Shown: positions 1 to 6,062, numbered from the stretch's first letter. The stretch is 9,886 bases of DNA from an uncultured Ruminococcus sp. (GCA_902773455.1 CACYEW010000353.1:1-9886); one strand, 5' to 3'. Made by a program: numbers and translations. The notes: generated by a model not told the origin, from the sequence alone.

Positions 1-315
1 ACCTGCTTTTTTGAGAGCAACACGGTATTCGGGGTCCGCTTTGAGAAGAGCGCGCGCTACGCCGTGACGGATGGCGCCTGCCTGGCCGGAGATGCCGCCG
101 CCTTTGACGGAGCAGATTATATCGAATTTGCCTGCCGTTTCGGTAACGCCGAAGGGCTGGTTTACGATGAGCTTAAGAGTTTCAAGTCCGAAGTAATCGT
201 CGATATCTCTCTTATTGATCGTGATCGCGCCGGTACCGGGAACGAGACGAACGCGGGCTATCGATTTTTTTCTTCTGCCTGTGCCGTAGAAGTAGGGCTG
301 AGCTTCGTTAAACAT
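1..315 (-). CDS. rpsI: 30S ribosomal protein S9 (3' end beyond window)
   Basis: This is small-subunit ribosomal protein S9, whose C-terminal tail reaches the ribosomal P site in characterised bacteria. The 105 residues visible in the window start MFNEAQPYFYGTGRRKKSIA, and the GTGRRKKSIARVRL segment (residues 11-24) is the family signature. Later segments such as LKLIVNQPF and GGGISGQAGAIRHG also fit S9. The family is usually about 130 residues, so roughly 25 C-terminal residues, including the Arg-rich tail, lie outside the window. The start at 315 is chosen because an AGGAGG at 324-329 sits 8 nt upstream; another ATG at 318-320 opens a different frame that does not give S9. The gene follows rplM after a 21-nt gap that holds its ribosome binding site. 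This is the universally conserved L13-S9 pair. Identity is near certain. Confidence 0.97.
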   Translation of the reverse strand, partial: MFNEAQPYFYGTGRRKKSIARVRLVPGTGAITINKRDIDDYFGLETLKLIVNQPFGVTETAGKFDIICSVKGGGISGQAGAIRHGVARALLKADPEYRVALKKAG

Positions 316-336
316 TTCATTTACCTCCTGTCAGAA

Positions 337-762
337 TCAAGCTAAGGTCTCGGGCTTCTGGGCAGCCTGTTTGTGCTGTTCGCCCGCGTATACCTTGAGT
401 CTCGTGATGGCTTTGTCGCCGATGGAGTTGTGCGGAAGCATACCTCTGACGGCTTTGGTCATCGCGAATTCGGGTCTTTCAGCCATGATCTTCTTGTACT
501 GTACGGCTTTGAGACCGCCGACGTAGCCGCTGTGATGATAGTAATACTTCTGAGTCGGTTTTTTGCCCGTGAGGACCGCTTTGCTCGCGTTGATGATGAT
601 AACGAAATCGCCGCAGTCTACGTGGGGCGTGAATTCGGGTTTGTGCTTGCCGCGGAGTATGGAAGCCGCTTTGACGGCCGTTCTTCCGAGCGGAACGCCT
701 GCAGCGTCTATAACATACCATTTGCGGTCAACATTTTCTTTCTTTGCCATGTAAGTGGACAT
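337..762 (-). CDS. rplM: 50S ribosomal protein L13
   Basis: This 141-residue protein is large-subunit ribosomal protein L13, an early assembly protein that binds 23S rRNA. Family hallmarks are KWYVIDAAGVPLGR (residues 14-27), LRGKHKPEFTPHVDCGDFV, the HHSGYVGGLK segment and AVRGMLPHN near the C-terminus. The length equals the usual 140-145 residues. The start at 762 is supported by a GGAGG at 772-776, 9 nt upstream. The alternative ATG at codon 5 would leave 21 nt to the same site, so it is less likely. It is the first gene of a two-gene operon with rpsI, transcribed from the promoter at 809-837. The short untranslated leader (about 763-802) may hold an autoregulatory structure, as L13 leaders do in other Firmicutes, but that is inference. 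Confidence 0.97.
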   Translation of the reverse strand: MSTYMAKKENVDRKWYVIDAAGVPLGRTAVKAASILRGKHKPEFTPHVDCGDFVIIINASKAVLTGKKPTQKYYYHHSGYVGGLKAVQYKKIMAERPEFAMTKAVRGMLPHNSIGDKAITRLKVYAGEQHKQAAQKPETLA

Positions 763-808
763 TTATGTTTTCCTCCGTATAAATGATATATCGTTCGATA
801 ACGGCAAG

Positions 809-837
809 AGTATATCACATAAAAACCGTTTTGTCAA
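809..837 (-). promoter_or_regulatory. Sigma-A promoter of rplM-rpsI
   Basis: Read on the minus strand, TTGACA (837-832) is followed by a 17-nt spacer and TATACT (814-809). The base triplet just before the -10 is TGA, giving an extended TGn -10 element. Transcription should start near 802, leaving a leader of about 40 nt before the rplM start codon. The -35 box is a perfect consensus and the -10 differs at one base, as expected for a highly expressed ribosomal operon. The sequence directly upstream of the -35 is A-rich on this strand (six As at 842-847, seven at 851-857) and would suit an UP element. Confidence 0.88.
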
Positions 838-1014
838 TAGCTTTTTTCAATTTTTTTGATTTATACCGCACTTTTCTTCGATTTTCTTTGATTTTCTTCG
901 ATTTTTGCCGTTTTCAACTTTGAAATACGCTGCAAAAAGCGTTATTTGCCAAAGCGTATTGACGAAAGCGGAAAAAGTATTTGATCTGTGAACGCAAATT
1001 TTATAAAAAAACTA
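838..1014. other. AT-rich divergent intergenic region with phased A-tracts and a dyad
   Basis: This stretch separates the divergent promoters of rplM and the SRP RNA and holds no gene I can support. Its left part carries T-runs on the plus strand (A-tracts on the minus strand) at 842-847, 851-857, 872-875, 882-885, 892-895 and 902-906, with centres spaced close to 10 bp. Within this lie three tandem near-identical 10-mers: TTTTCTTCGA (872-881), TTTTCTTTGA (882-891) and TTTTCTTCGA (892-901). Its right part holds an 8-bp inverted repeat, AATACGCT (924-931) and AGCGTATT (953-960), with a nested GCAAA/TTTGC pair. A weak extra promoter for the plus strand (TTGATC 981-986, 17-nt spacer, TAAAAA 1004-1009) is possible but unconvincing. 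Confidence 0.6.
872..901. repeat. Three tandem 10-bp repeats, A-tract phased
   Basis: Three consecutive 10-mers, TTTTCTTCGA, TTTTCTTTGA and TTTTCTTCGA, differ at one base. A fourth partial unit (TTTTTGCCG) follows at 902-910. The 10-bp period equals about one helical turn, so the A-tracts fall on one face of the helix. They lie about 70-100 bp upstream of the expected rplM start point. The repeat itself is plainly visible; a role in DNA bending or RNA polymerase contact is inference. Confidence 0.75.
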
Positions 1015-1042
1015 TTGAATTTTTATTTTTTTATGGTATAAT
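1015..1042 (+). promoter_or_regulatory. Sigma-A promoter of SRP RNA and dnaX operon
   Basis: TTGAAT (1015-1020), a 16-nt T-rich spacer and a perfect TATAAT (1037-1042) form a strong promoter. TGG just before the -10 box makes it an extended -10. The predicted start is near 1049, directly before the 5' arm of the SRP RNA terminal helix. No other convincing promoter is visible between here and the dnaX start, so it probably also serves dnaX, ybaB, recR and msrA. Confidence 0.88.
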
Positions 1043-1048
1043 CTTTAC

Positions 1049-1358
1049 GTCGGCAAGCTGTGAAATCAGGCCATACAGCCGGGGAGGCAGCGGTTCCTTG
1101 TACCTGCATTCCGCTAAGCAGGGGTGTTACCGTTTATAAGGGCTGCTCCGTTCGGACTGTGCCGCATAACCCGTATGTTGACCGGTTGGTCCTTTCGCAA
1201 CCGGGACCCGCGAACCATGTCAGGTGGGGAACCAAGCAGCATTAAGCGGTCATCCCGGTGTGCCGGAAGGGTGCCTGCCGCGAGTACGGGCTGCGGTCAA
1301 CGCGGACGGTCGCACGTTCGAATTTACGGTGTATGGTCTCATTTCGCAGCTTGCCTTT
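1049..1358 (+). ncRNA. ffs: Signal recognition particle RNA, large Gram-positive type (precursor)
   Basis: This is the RNA scaffold of the signal recognition particle, which binds Ffh and targets ribosomes making membrane or secreted proteins. The Ffh-binding helix 8 is seen as ATGTCAGG (1217-1224), a GG-GGAA-CC tetraloop hairpin (1226-1233) and AAGCAG (1234-1239). The usual CC/GG closing pairs are swapped to GG/CC with the loop kept, which supports real structure. GGGGAGGCAGCGG (1081-1093) and the following CCGCTAAGCAGGG (1111-1123) match the Alu domain of the Bacillus scRNA type. The ends pair over 26 positions: 1052-1077 with 1330-1355, with one C-C mismatch and two G-U pairs. That helix may be a precursor stem trimmed by RNase III, as in Bacillus, so the mature ends are uncertain. 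Position before dnaX is the standard Firmicutes order (symbol scr or ffs). Confidence 0.95.
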
Positions 1359-1367
1359 ATCATACGA

Positions 1368-1373
1368 GGGAGG
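1368..1373 (+). promoter_or_regulatory. Ribosome binding site deciding the dnaX TTG start
   Basis: GGGAGG at 1368-1373 lies 11 nt before the TTG at 1385. The spacing is a little long. The site is only about 12 nt beyond the 3' arm of the SRP RNA terminal helix (ending at 1355), so folding or processing of the RNA could affect access to it. Confidence 0.7.
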
Positions 1374-1384
1374 AACACGGGGTT

Positions 1385-2962
1385 TTGCATCAGGCGTTTT
1401 ACAGAAAATACAGACCGCAGGTCTTTTCCGACGTCGTCGGACGTGATACGGTAACGACGGTCCTGCGCGGTCAGGTCAAATCAGGCAAGGTTTCGCACGC
1501 TTATCTGTTCTGCGGTATGCGCGGATCGGGCAAGACCACATGCGCCAAGATACTTGCCAAAGCCGTCAACTGTCTTCATCCGGTCGACGGAGATCCATGC
1601 GGCGAATGCGAAAACTGCCGCGCGATAGATTCGGGGCTGACTCTCGATATCGTCGAGATGGACGCCGCTTCCAACAACGGCGTGAACGACATCAGAGATA
1701 TGATCGAGCAGGTGACGTACACTCCGGCGGAGCTTAAGACGCGCGTTTATATAATCGACGAGGTGCATATGCTCTCGAACGCCGCCTTCAACGCTCTGCT
1801 CAAAACTCTCGAAGAACCGCCCGCTCACGTAATGTTCATACTCGCTACGACCGAGCTTCACAAGCTGCCCGCTACGATAGTTTCGCGCTGCCAGCGATTC
1901 GACTTTGAAAAGCTCGAAATGAGCGATATCGTCAAAAGGCTCAGATACGTCGCGGACTGCGAGCATATCGACTGCGACGACGACGCTCTGTACGTAATGG
2001 CGAAGGAGGCTTCCGGCGCGCTCCGCGACGCGCTCGGATATCTCGAGCTGTGCGCCGCGTCGGGTCTGAAGCTTGACGAAAAGACCGTTTCTCATCTGCT
2101 CGGCACGAGCCGTTACGATACTCTGATTTCGATAGCCGACGCCGCTTCTTCACGCGATTACGGCAGAACGTTTGCCGCTTTGCAGGAGGCGTATTCTCAG
2201 GTGAACGACGTTTCCGTTATGTGGCTCGGTCTGATATCGGTCTACCGCGATATGCTCGTGATAAAAACGACGGGGTCTTATTCGTACGTAAGCGCGACGC
2301 CTTCTCAGGCGAAGCGTCTTTCCTCGATCATAGGCAGATTCAGCAAAGAAAAACTGCTTTCCGCCGTAAAAATAATGAACGACGCGCTTTATCTTATGCA
2401 GCGCCTGCCGGAGCAGAAGCAGATGATCGCAGACCTGTCTATGCTCAAAATATGCGACGAACGGCTCGATTCTTCGTATGAGTCGCTTCAAAGCCGCGTT
2501 GCGGCGCTTGAAGACGGCGTTTCGCTCGGTACGGTAAGAAAAGCCGCGGCAACGGATGAAACGTTTCTTGAAAGCATAGCGAAAAACGAACCTGAGCCCG
2601 TATCCGAAAACGCGGCTCCGGAACCTGAAAAAGAGCAGAAAACGATGAAGATATTCCGCGGCTTTGCCGACGTCGTATCGAAAATGAAAGCCAAAGACAG
2701 ATCGTGCTCGGCTTACATGGCGGCGGCGAAGGCGTACGAATGCAGCGACGGCACGCTGCGGATATTATTCGACAACAACTTTGCTCTTTCTCTTGCGGAG
2801 GGAGCGAAAGAACTGATCGACGTTACCGTCATGTCCGTGACGGATAAATACGACGGCCGCACGATAAAACTCGAACCTGTAAAGACCGAAAGCGAATTCG
2901 TTCTGATCGACGAGGTGATCGAAGCGGCTAATGAAGACAATGGAGGGAACAATGAAAGCTAA
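1385..2962 (+). CDS. dnaX: DNA polymerase III subunit tau/gamma (clamp loader ATPase)
   Basis: DnaX is the AAA+ motor of the clamp loader, which places the sliding clamp on DNA and links it to the replicative polymerase. The 525-residue product begins MHQAFYRKYRPQVFSDVVG. It has Walker A GMRGSGKTT (residues 44-52), a zinc-binding set C63, C72, C75, C78, the DAASNNGV segment (93-100), Walker B IIDEVH (123-128), sensor 1 ILATTE (152-157) and the SRC arginine-finger motif (167-169). An acidic, Pro/Glu-rich linker near residues 400-420 leads to a C-terminal domain. The open frame runs upstream to 1124, but that part is the SRP RNA. TTG at 1385 is the only usable start giving the conserved N-terminus, with GGGAGG 11 nt before it. 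No canonical slippery heptamer for a short gamma form is in register. Its 3' end overlaps ybaB by 11 nt. Confidence 0.97.
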   Translation: MHQAFYRKYRPQVFSDVVGRDTVTTVLRGQVKSGKVSHAYLFCGMRGSGKTTCAKILAKAVNCLHPVDGDPCGECENCRAIDSGLTLDIVEMDAASNNGVNDIRDMIEQVTYTPAELKTRVYIIDEVHMLSNAAFNALLKTLEEPPAHVMFILATTELHKLPATIVSRCQRFDFEKLEMSDIVKRLRYVADCEHIDCDDDALYVMAKEASGALRDALGYLELCAASGLKLDEKTVSHLLGTSRYDTLISIADAASSRDYGRTFAALQEAYSQVNDVSVMWLGLISVYRDMLVIKTTGSYSYVSATPSQAKRLSSIIGRFSKEKLLSAVKIMNDALYLMQRLPEQKQMIADLSMLKICDERLDSSYESLQSRVAALEDGVSLGTVRKAAATDETFLESIAKNEPEPVSENAAPEPEKEQKTMKIFRGFADVVSKMKAKDRSCSAYMAAAKAYECSDGTLRILFDNNFALSLAEGAKELIDVTVMSVTDKYDGRTIKLEPVKTESEFVLIDEVIEAANEDNGGNNES

Positions 2963-3299
2963 ATTACCGAAAGGCGTGGGCGGCGGTCCGCAGAATATGA
3001 ACGCGATGATCCGTCAGGCGCAGAAACTGCAGGAAGATATGGCGGCGCTCGAAGCGGAGCTGAACGAGCGCGAATACGACGTAGCCGCCGGCGGCGGTGC
3101 CGTAAAACTGAAGATCAAAGGCGACCTTAAGGTCCTCGGGATCGAGATCGCGCCCGAGATCGTGGATCCCGACGATATCGAAACGCTGACCGACCTGATC
3201 ACCGCGGCTGTCAACGAGGGCATCGGCAAGGTCACCAAGACAAACGAAGAAGAAAAAGAAAAACTTTCTTCACAGCTCGGCATACCCGGAGTTTTCTGA
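2952..3299 (+). CDS. ybaB: YbaB/EbfC family nucleoid-associated DNA-binding protein
   Basis: This small 115-residue protein belongs to the YbaB/EbfC family. Characterised members form dimers that bind DNA, and the gene is almost always next to dnaX and recR (yaaK in Bacillus subtilis). The sequence starts MKAKLPKGVGGGPQNMNAMI. It shows the expected amphipathic helix AQKLQEDMAALEAELNERE, the central VAAGGGAVKLKIKGDLKVLGIEIAPEIV strand region (given here only as residues about 45-72), and the VNEGIGKVTK helix. The start at 2952 is preferred over an in-frame ATG at 2931 because GGAGG at 2942-2946 is 5 nt before it and the shorter form matches family length. It overlaps the end of dnaX, which suggests translational coupling, and ends 1 nt before recR. 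The exact role in repair or replication is not shown by the sequence. Confidence 0.93.
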   Translation: MKAKLPKGVGGGPQNMNAMIRQAQKLQEDMAALEAELNEREYDVAAGGGAVKLKIKGDLKVLGIEIAPEIVDPDDIETLTDLITAAVNEGIGKVTKTNEEEKEKLSSQLGIPGVF

Positions 3300-3300
3300 T

Positions 3301-3900
3301 ATGTCGGAATATATACTCCCGATCGCCAGGCTCATAGAATGCTTCAGACGTCTGCCGGGCGTAGGCGCGAAGTCCGCGGCGCGTATGGCTTTCGGCGTGC
3401 TCGATATGTCCGAAGCGGAAGCCGAAGAGTTTTGCCGCGCGATAATGAGCGTAAAGCGGGACGTAAGGCTTTGCTCCGTATGCTTCGATATCTCCGATAC
3501 GGACGTATGCGCGATCTGCTCGAATCCGAACCGCGATCCGCACACGATCTGCGTAGTGGAAGACACGCGTACCCTCTCCGCGCTTGAACGCGCCGAAGAG
3601 TACAACGGGCTTTATCACGTTTTGGGCGGCGCTATATCGCCGATGAACGGCATAACGCCCGACAAGCTTCATATAAAAGAACTCGTTACGAGGCTTTCCG
3701 ACGGCACGGTGACCGAGGTCATAATCGCGACGAGCCCGAATATCGAAGGCGAAACGACGGCGGTATATCTTTCGAAACTGATACGGCCGCTCGGAGTGAA
3801 GGTCACGAGACTCGCTTACGGCGTACCGGTCGGCGCCGATCTCGAATTTGCCGACAGCGAAACGCTCGCGAGAGCTCTCGAGGGCAGAAGAGAGTTTTAA
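3301..3900 (+). CDS. recR: Recombination mediator protein RecR
   Basis: RecR acts with RecO (and RecF) to load RecA on SSB-coated single-stranded DNA during recombinational repair. The 199-residue product has the usual family length. A helix-hairpin-helix region includes RRLPGVGAKSAARMAF (residues 16-31). The four-cysteine zinc finger is C58, C61, C70 and C73. The Toprim domain starts at CVVEDTRTL (84-92), continues through YHVLGGAISPMNGI, and ends near the YGVPVGADLEFAD segment, which matches the conserved Toprim end of RecR. The start codon is 1 nt after the ybaB stop, so coupling to ybaB is likely. It continues the conserved dnaX-ybaB-recR order. There are no missing key residues and identity is certain. 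Confidence 0.98.
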   Translation: MSEYILPIARLIECFRRLPGVGAKSAARMAFGVLDMSEAEAEEFCRAIMSVKRDVRLCSVCFDISDTDVCAICSNPNRDPHTICVVEDTRTLSALERAEEYNGLYHVLGGAISPMNGITPDKLHIKELVTRLSDGTVTEVIIATSPNIEGETTAVYLSKLIRPLGVKVTRLAYGVPVGADLEFADSETLARALEGRREF

Positions 3901-3901
3901 T

Positions 3902-4786
3902 ATGAAATACGCATATTTTGCAGGCGGCTGCTTCTGGTGCATACAGCCCTGCTTCGAGCAGATCGACGGAGTTTCGTCGGTCACGTGCGGATACAGCGGA
4001 GGAGACGAGATATCTCCCCGCTACGAGGACGTCAAGGCGCAGAAGACCGGTCACAGAGAGACGGTGAAAATAGAATACGATGAAAGCAAAACGTCGTTTT
4101 CTTCTCTGCTCGACGTATTTTTCGATAACGTCGATATATCGGACGGCGACGGTCAGTTCATAGACCGCGGCAGATCCTACACGCTCGCCGTTTATTATAC
4201 GGGCGGGGATGAAAAGAAGGAAGCCGAGGCGGCGGTCGCGGCGCTCGGATGCCGCGGCACGGTCGCGGTGGAGGCGTTTCGTGCCTTTTATCCGGCGGAG
4301 GAATACCATCAGGACTACTATAAAAAAGAACCGGAGAAGTTCGTATGCGAGCTTGACTTATCCGGCAGAATAAAAAGAAAGATGAGAAAAAATATGCAAA
4401 AGGTATACGATTTTTTGAAAAGCGCCGGAACTTATTTCCTCGCTACCGACGACGAAGGTCAGCCCAGAGTCAGACCGTTCGGCACCGTAAACATATTCGA
4501 CGGAAAGCTTTACATCCAGACCGGCAAGAAAAAGGACGTTTCAAAACAGCTTCATAAAAATCCGAAAGCCGAGATATGCGCTTTCAAAGACGGCAGATGG
4601 CTCCGCCTCGCCTGCGAGCTTGTCGAGGACGAACGGGTCGAAGCGAAAAAGTCGATGCTCGACGCTTATCCGGATCTGCGCGGTATGTACGACGAAAACG
4701 ACGGCAATACGGAAGTTTTCTACTGCAAAAACGCGACCGCCGTATTCTCCTCGTTCACAGACGCTCCCGAAACGGTACAATTCTGA
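3902..4786 (+). CDS. msrA: Peptide methionine-S-sulfoxide reductase fused to a flavin split-barrel (PNPOx-like) domain
   Basis: The 294-residue product joins two enzymes in one frame. Residues 1 to about 155 are MsrA, which reduces methionine-S-sulfoxide in damaged proteins: FAGGCFWC (6-13) holds the catalytic Cys10, TGHRETVKIEYD (49-60) is the usual central motif, and FYPAEEYHQDYY lies near the domain end. A basic linker (GRIKRKMRKNMQ, about 155-166) leads to residues 165-294, which resemble pyridoxamine 5'-phosphate oxidase-like FMN-binding proteins: FLKSAGTYFLATDDEGQPRV, RPFGTVNIFDGKLYIQTG and KNPKAEICAF. Most MsrA proteins lack such a domain. The start at 3902 gives a normal MsrA N-terminus, 1 nt after the recR stop; AGAGAG about 8 nt before it is a moderate ribosome binding site. 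ATG codons at 4382 and 4394 could start a separate split-barrel protein, but no strong ribosome binding site precedes them. The flavin role is inferred from fold only. Confidence 0.9.
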   Translation: MKYAYFAGGCFWCIQPCFEQIDGVSSVTCGYSGGDEISPRYEDVKAQKTGHRETVKIEYDESKTSFSSLLDVFFDNVDISDGDGQFIDRGRSYTLAVYYTGGDEKKEAEAAVAALGCRGTVAVEAFRAFYPAEEYHQDYYKKEPEKFVCELDLSGRIKRKMRKNMQKVYDFLKSAGTYFLATDDEGQPRVRPFGTVNIFDGKLYIQTGKKKDVSKQLHKNPKAEICAFKDGRWLRLACELVEDERVEAKKSMLDAYPDLRGMYDENDGNTEVFYCKNATAVFSSFTDAPETVQF

Positions 4787-4800
4787 AAATAAAAAAACGA

Positions 4801-4823
4801 CCGTGTACCCGACAGGTACACGG
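4801..4823. terminator. Bidirectional intrinsic terminator
   Basis: CCGTGTACC (4801-4809), a 5-nt loop and GGTACACGG (4815-4823) make a perfect 9-bp stem. On the plus strand it is followed by TTTTTTG, ending the SRP RNA-dnaX-msrA unit. On the minus strand it is followed by TCG and then seven Ts from the A-run at 4791-4797, so it can also end the convergent CofE-like gene, whose stop is at 4869-4871. Confidence 0.92.
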
Positions 4824-4868
4824 TTTTTTGATTTATCGGACGCCGTTATGAGCCTTCGCGAACGGATA

Positions 4869-6062
4869 TCATTCCGCGGTCATGTTATCAAAATAACCCT
4901 GAACGAGGATTATGGGCGTGCCTTTGTCGCCGGAGCCTGAGGTGAGGTCGCAGAGCGAACCGATCAGATCGGTCAGGCGGCGCGGAGTAGTTCCCTGAGA
5001 TACCATTTTGCCGACGAGGTCGGAATCTTTCTTTTTGATATACTCGGCTATTGCGTTTTTGAGTTCTTCGCCTTTCAGATGCGCGAAATCGTTATCGGCG
5101 AGGTATTTGAGCTTTACTTCGTTCGGCTGACCTTCGAGTCCGGGCGTATACGCCGGAGATACGACCGGGTCCGCAAGCTCCCAGATCTTGCCGACGGGAT
5201 CCTTGAAGGCGCCGTCGCCGTAGACCATGACCTCGACGTGTTTACCGGTCGCTTCGAGGATCTCTCTCTGAACGCGGAGCACTATCGGCATACAGTCACG
5301 CGGGAAGAGCTTGACCGTGTCTTCCGTCGCTTTGTTCGAGCCGAGCAGACCGTAATTTTCGTTATATCCGGAGCCGTTTACAGACGCGGTAAGTATCTCG
5401 TCGAGACCGACGACCTTTTCGGCTCCCGCCTTGATCAGTTTTTTCTTCGTTCTGCGTCTCGTGTGGATGTCGCAGTTGATCACGTTTTTATCGTAATCGA
5501 GTATGGCGCGGCAGTCGTTTGCGAAAATGACCTCGCATTCCGCTCCGCTTTCATTGATAAGCTGTTTGTAATATTCAACATAGTCGACGCCGGTGAACGG
5601 GTGTTTGACGTAGCCGAAAAGCTCTCTGTATTTTTTCTCGTCAAGCACGTCTCTGTACGGATCGACGTCAGCCTCGTCAAGCGTTTCGTCGTCGAAAAGG
5701 TGATTGCCGACCTCGTCGGACGGATACGAAAGCATCAGCGTTATCTTTTTAACGCCTTTAGCTATGCCGCGCAGGCAGATCGCGAAGCGGTTTCTTGAAA
5801 GTATCGGGAAAATGAGACCGATATGTCCCTCCGGGAATTTGGCGGCAACGTCAGCCGCTATCTGTGCGGTAGACGCGTAGTTGCCCTGAGCGCGGCCTAC
5901 GACCGCCTCTGTGACGGCTATTACGTCGCGGTCGCGAAGCTCGAAGCCTTCGCCTTTCGCCGCCGCGAGCACCGACGACGTGACTATCGCCGCGATATCG
6001 TCGCCCTGCCTTATGATCGGCGCTCTTATTCCTCTTGAAATTGTACCGACAAGTCTTTCCAT
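4869..6062 (-). CDS. F420-0:gamma-glutamyl ligase (CofE) family protein, substrate unknown
   Basis: This 397-residue protein matches the coenzyme F420-0:L-glutamate ligase family, whose founding members add glutamate to F420-0 with GTP. Residues 11-30 (GIRAPIIRQGDDIAAIVTSS) and 44-61 (DRDVIAVTEAVVGRAQGN) fit the family N-terminus, where GDD and the DVxAVTE-type strand are typical. Later segments include FPILSRNRFAICLRGIAKG (85-103), NENYGLLGSNKA (234-245) and YGDGAFKDP (281-289). At nearly 400 residues it is longer than archaeal CofE (about 250), with much of the extra length in residues 115-235 and the C-terminus. No other F420 gene is present, and most Clostridia lack F420, so a different acceptor is likely. 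The start at 6062 is preceded 8 nt upstream by AAAGAAAGG. The gene stands alone between its own promoter and a shared terminator. Family assignment is firm but function is not. Confidence 0.8.
   Translation of the reverse strand: MERLVGTISRGIRAPIIRQGDDIAAIVTSSVLAAAKGEGFELRDRDVIAVTEAVVGRAQGNYASTAQIAADVAAKFPEGHIGLIFPILSRNRFAICLRGIAKGVKKITLMLSYPSDEVGNHLFDDETLDEADVDPYRDVLDEKKYRELFGYVKHPFTGVDYVEYYKQLINESGAECEVIFANDCRAILDYDKNVINCDIHTRRRTKKKLIKAGAEKVVGLDEILTASVNGSGYNENYGLLGSNKATEDTVKLFPRDCMPIVLRVQREILEATGKHVEVMVYGDGAFKDPVGKIWELADPVVSPAYTPGLEGQPNEVKLKYLADNDFAHLKGEELKNAIAEYIKKKDSDLVGKMVSQGTTPRRLTDLIGSLCDLTSGSGDKGTPIILVQGYFDNMTAE

Noticed and set aside
872..910. CRISPR-like array
   Set aside because: The repeats are only 10 bp with no spacers between them; this is a short tandem repeat.
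1124..1384. In-frame upstream extension of dnaX
   Set aside because: It lies wholly within the SRP RNA, has no family-like sequence and no suitable ribosome binding site at 1124.
2600..2660. Programmed frameshift in dnaX giving a gamma form
   Set aside because: The A-run at 2628-2632 reads GAA AAA GAG, so it is five As in the wrong register for an X XXY YYZ heptamer, and no clear stimulatory hairpin is seen.
2931..2951. Seven extra residues at the N-terminus of YbaB
   Set aside because: The GGAGG at 2942-2946 lies inside this part and is placed to serve the ATG at 2952.
3848..3901. Eighteen extra residues at the N-terminus of MsrA
   Set aside because: They overlap the end of recR in another frame, and the ATG at 3902 gives the normal family N-terminus.
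3232..3984. 250-codon minus-strand frame over ybaB, recR and msrA
   Set aside because: It crosses three well-supported genes on the other strand and has no recognisable content.
5079..5798. 239-codon plus-strand frame
   Set aside because: It is antisense to the CofE-like gene and its product looks like a reverse-complement shadow without recognisable motifs.
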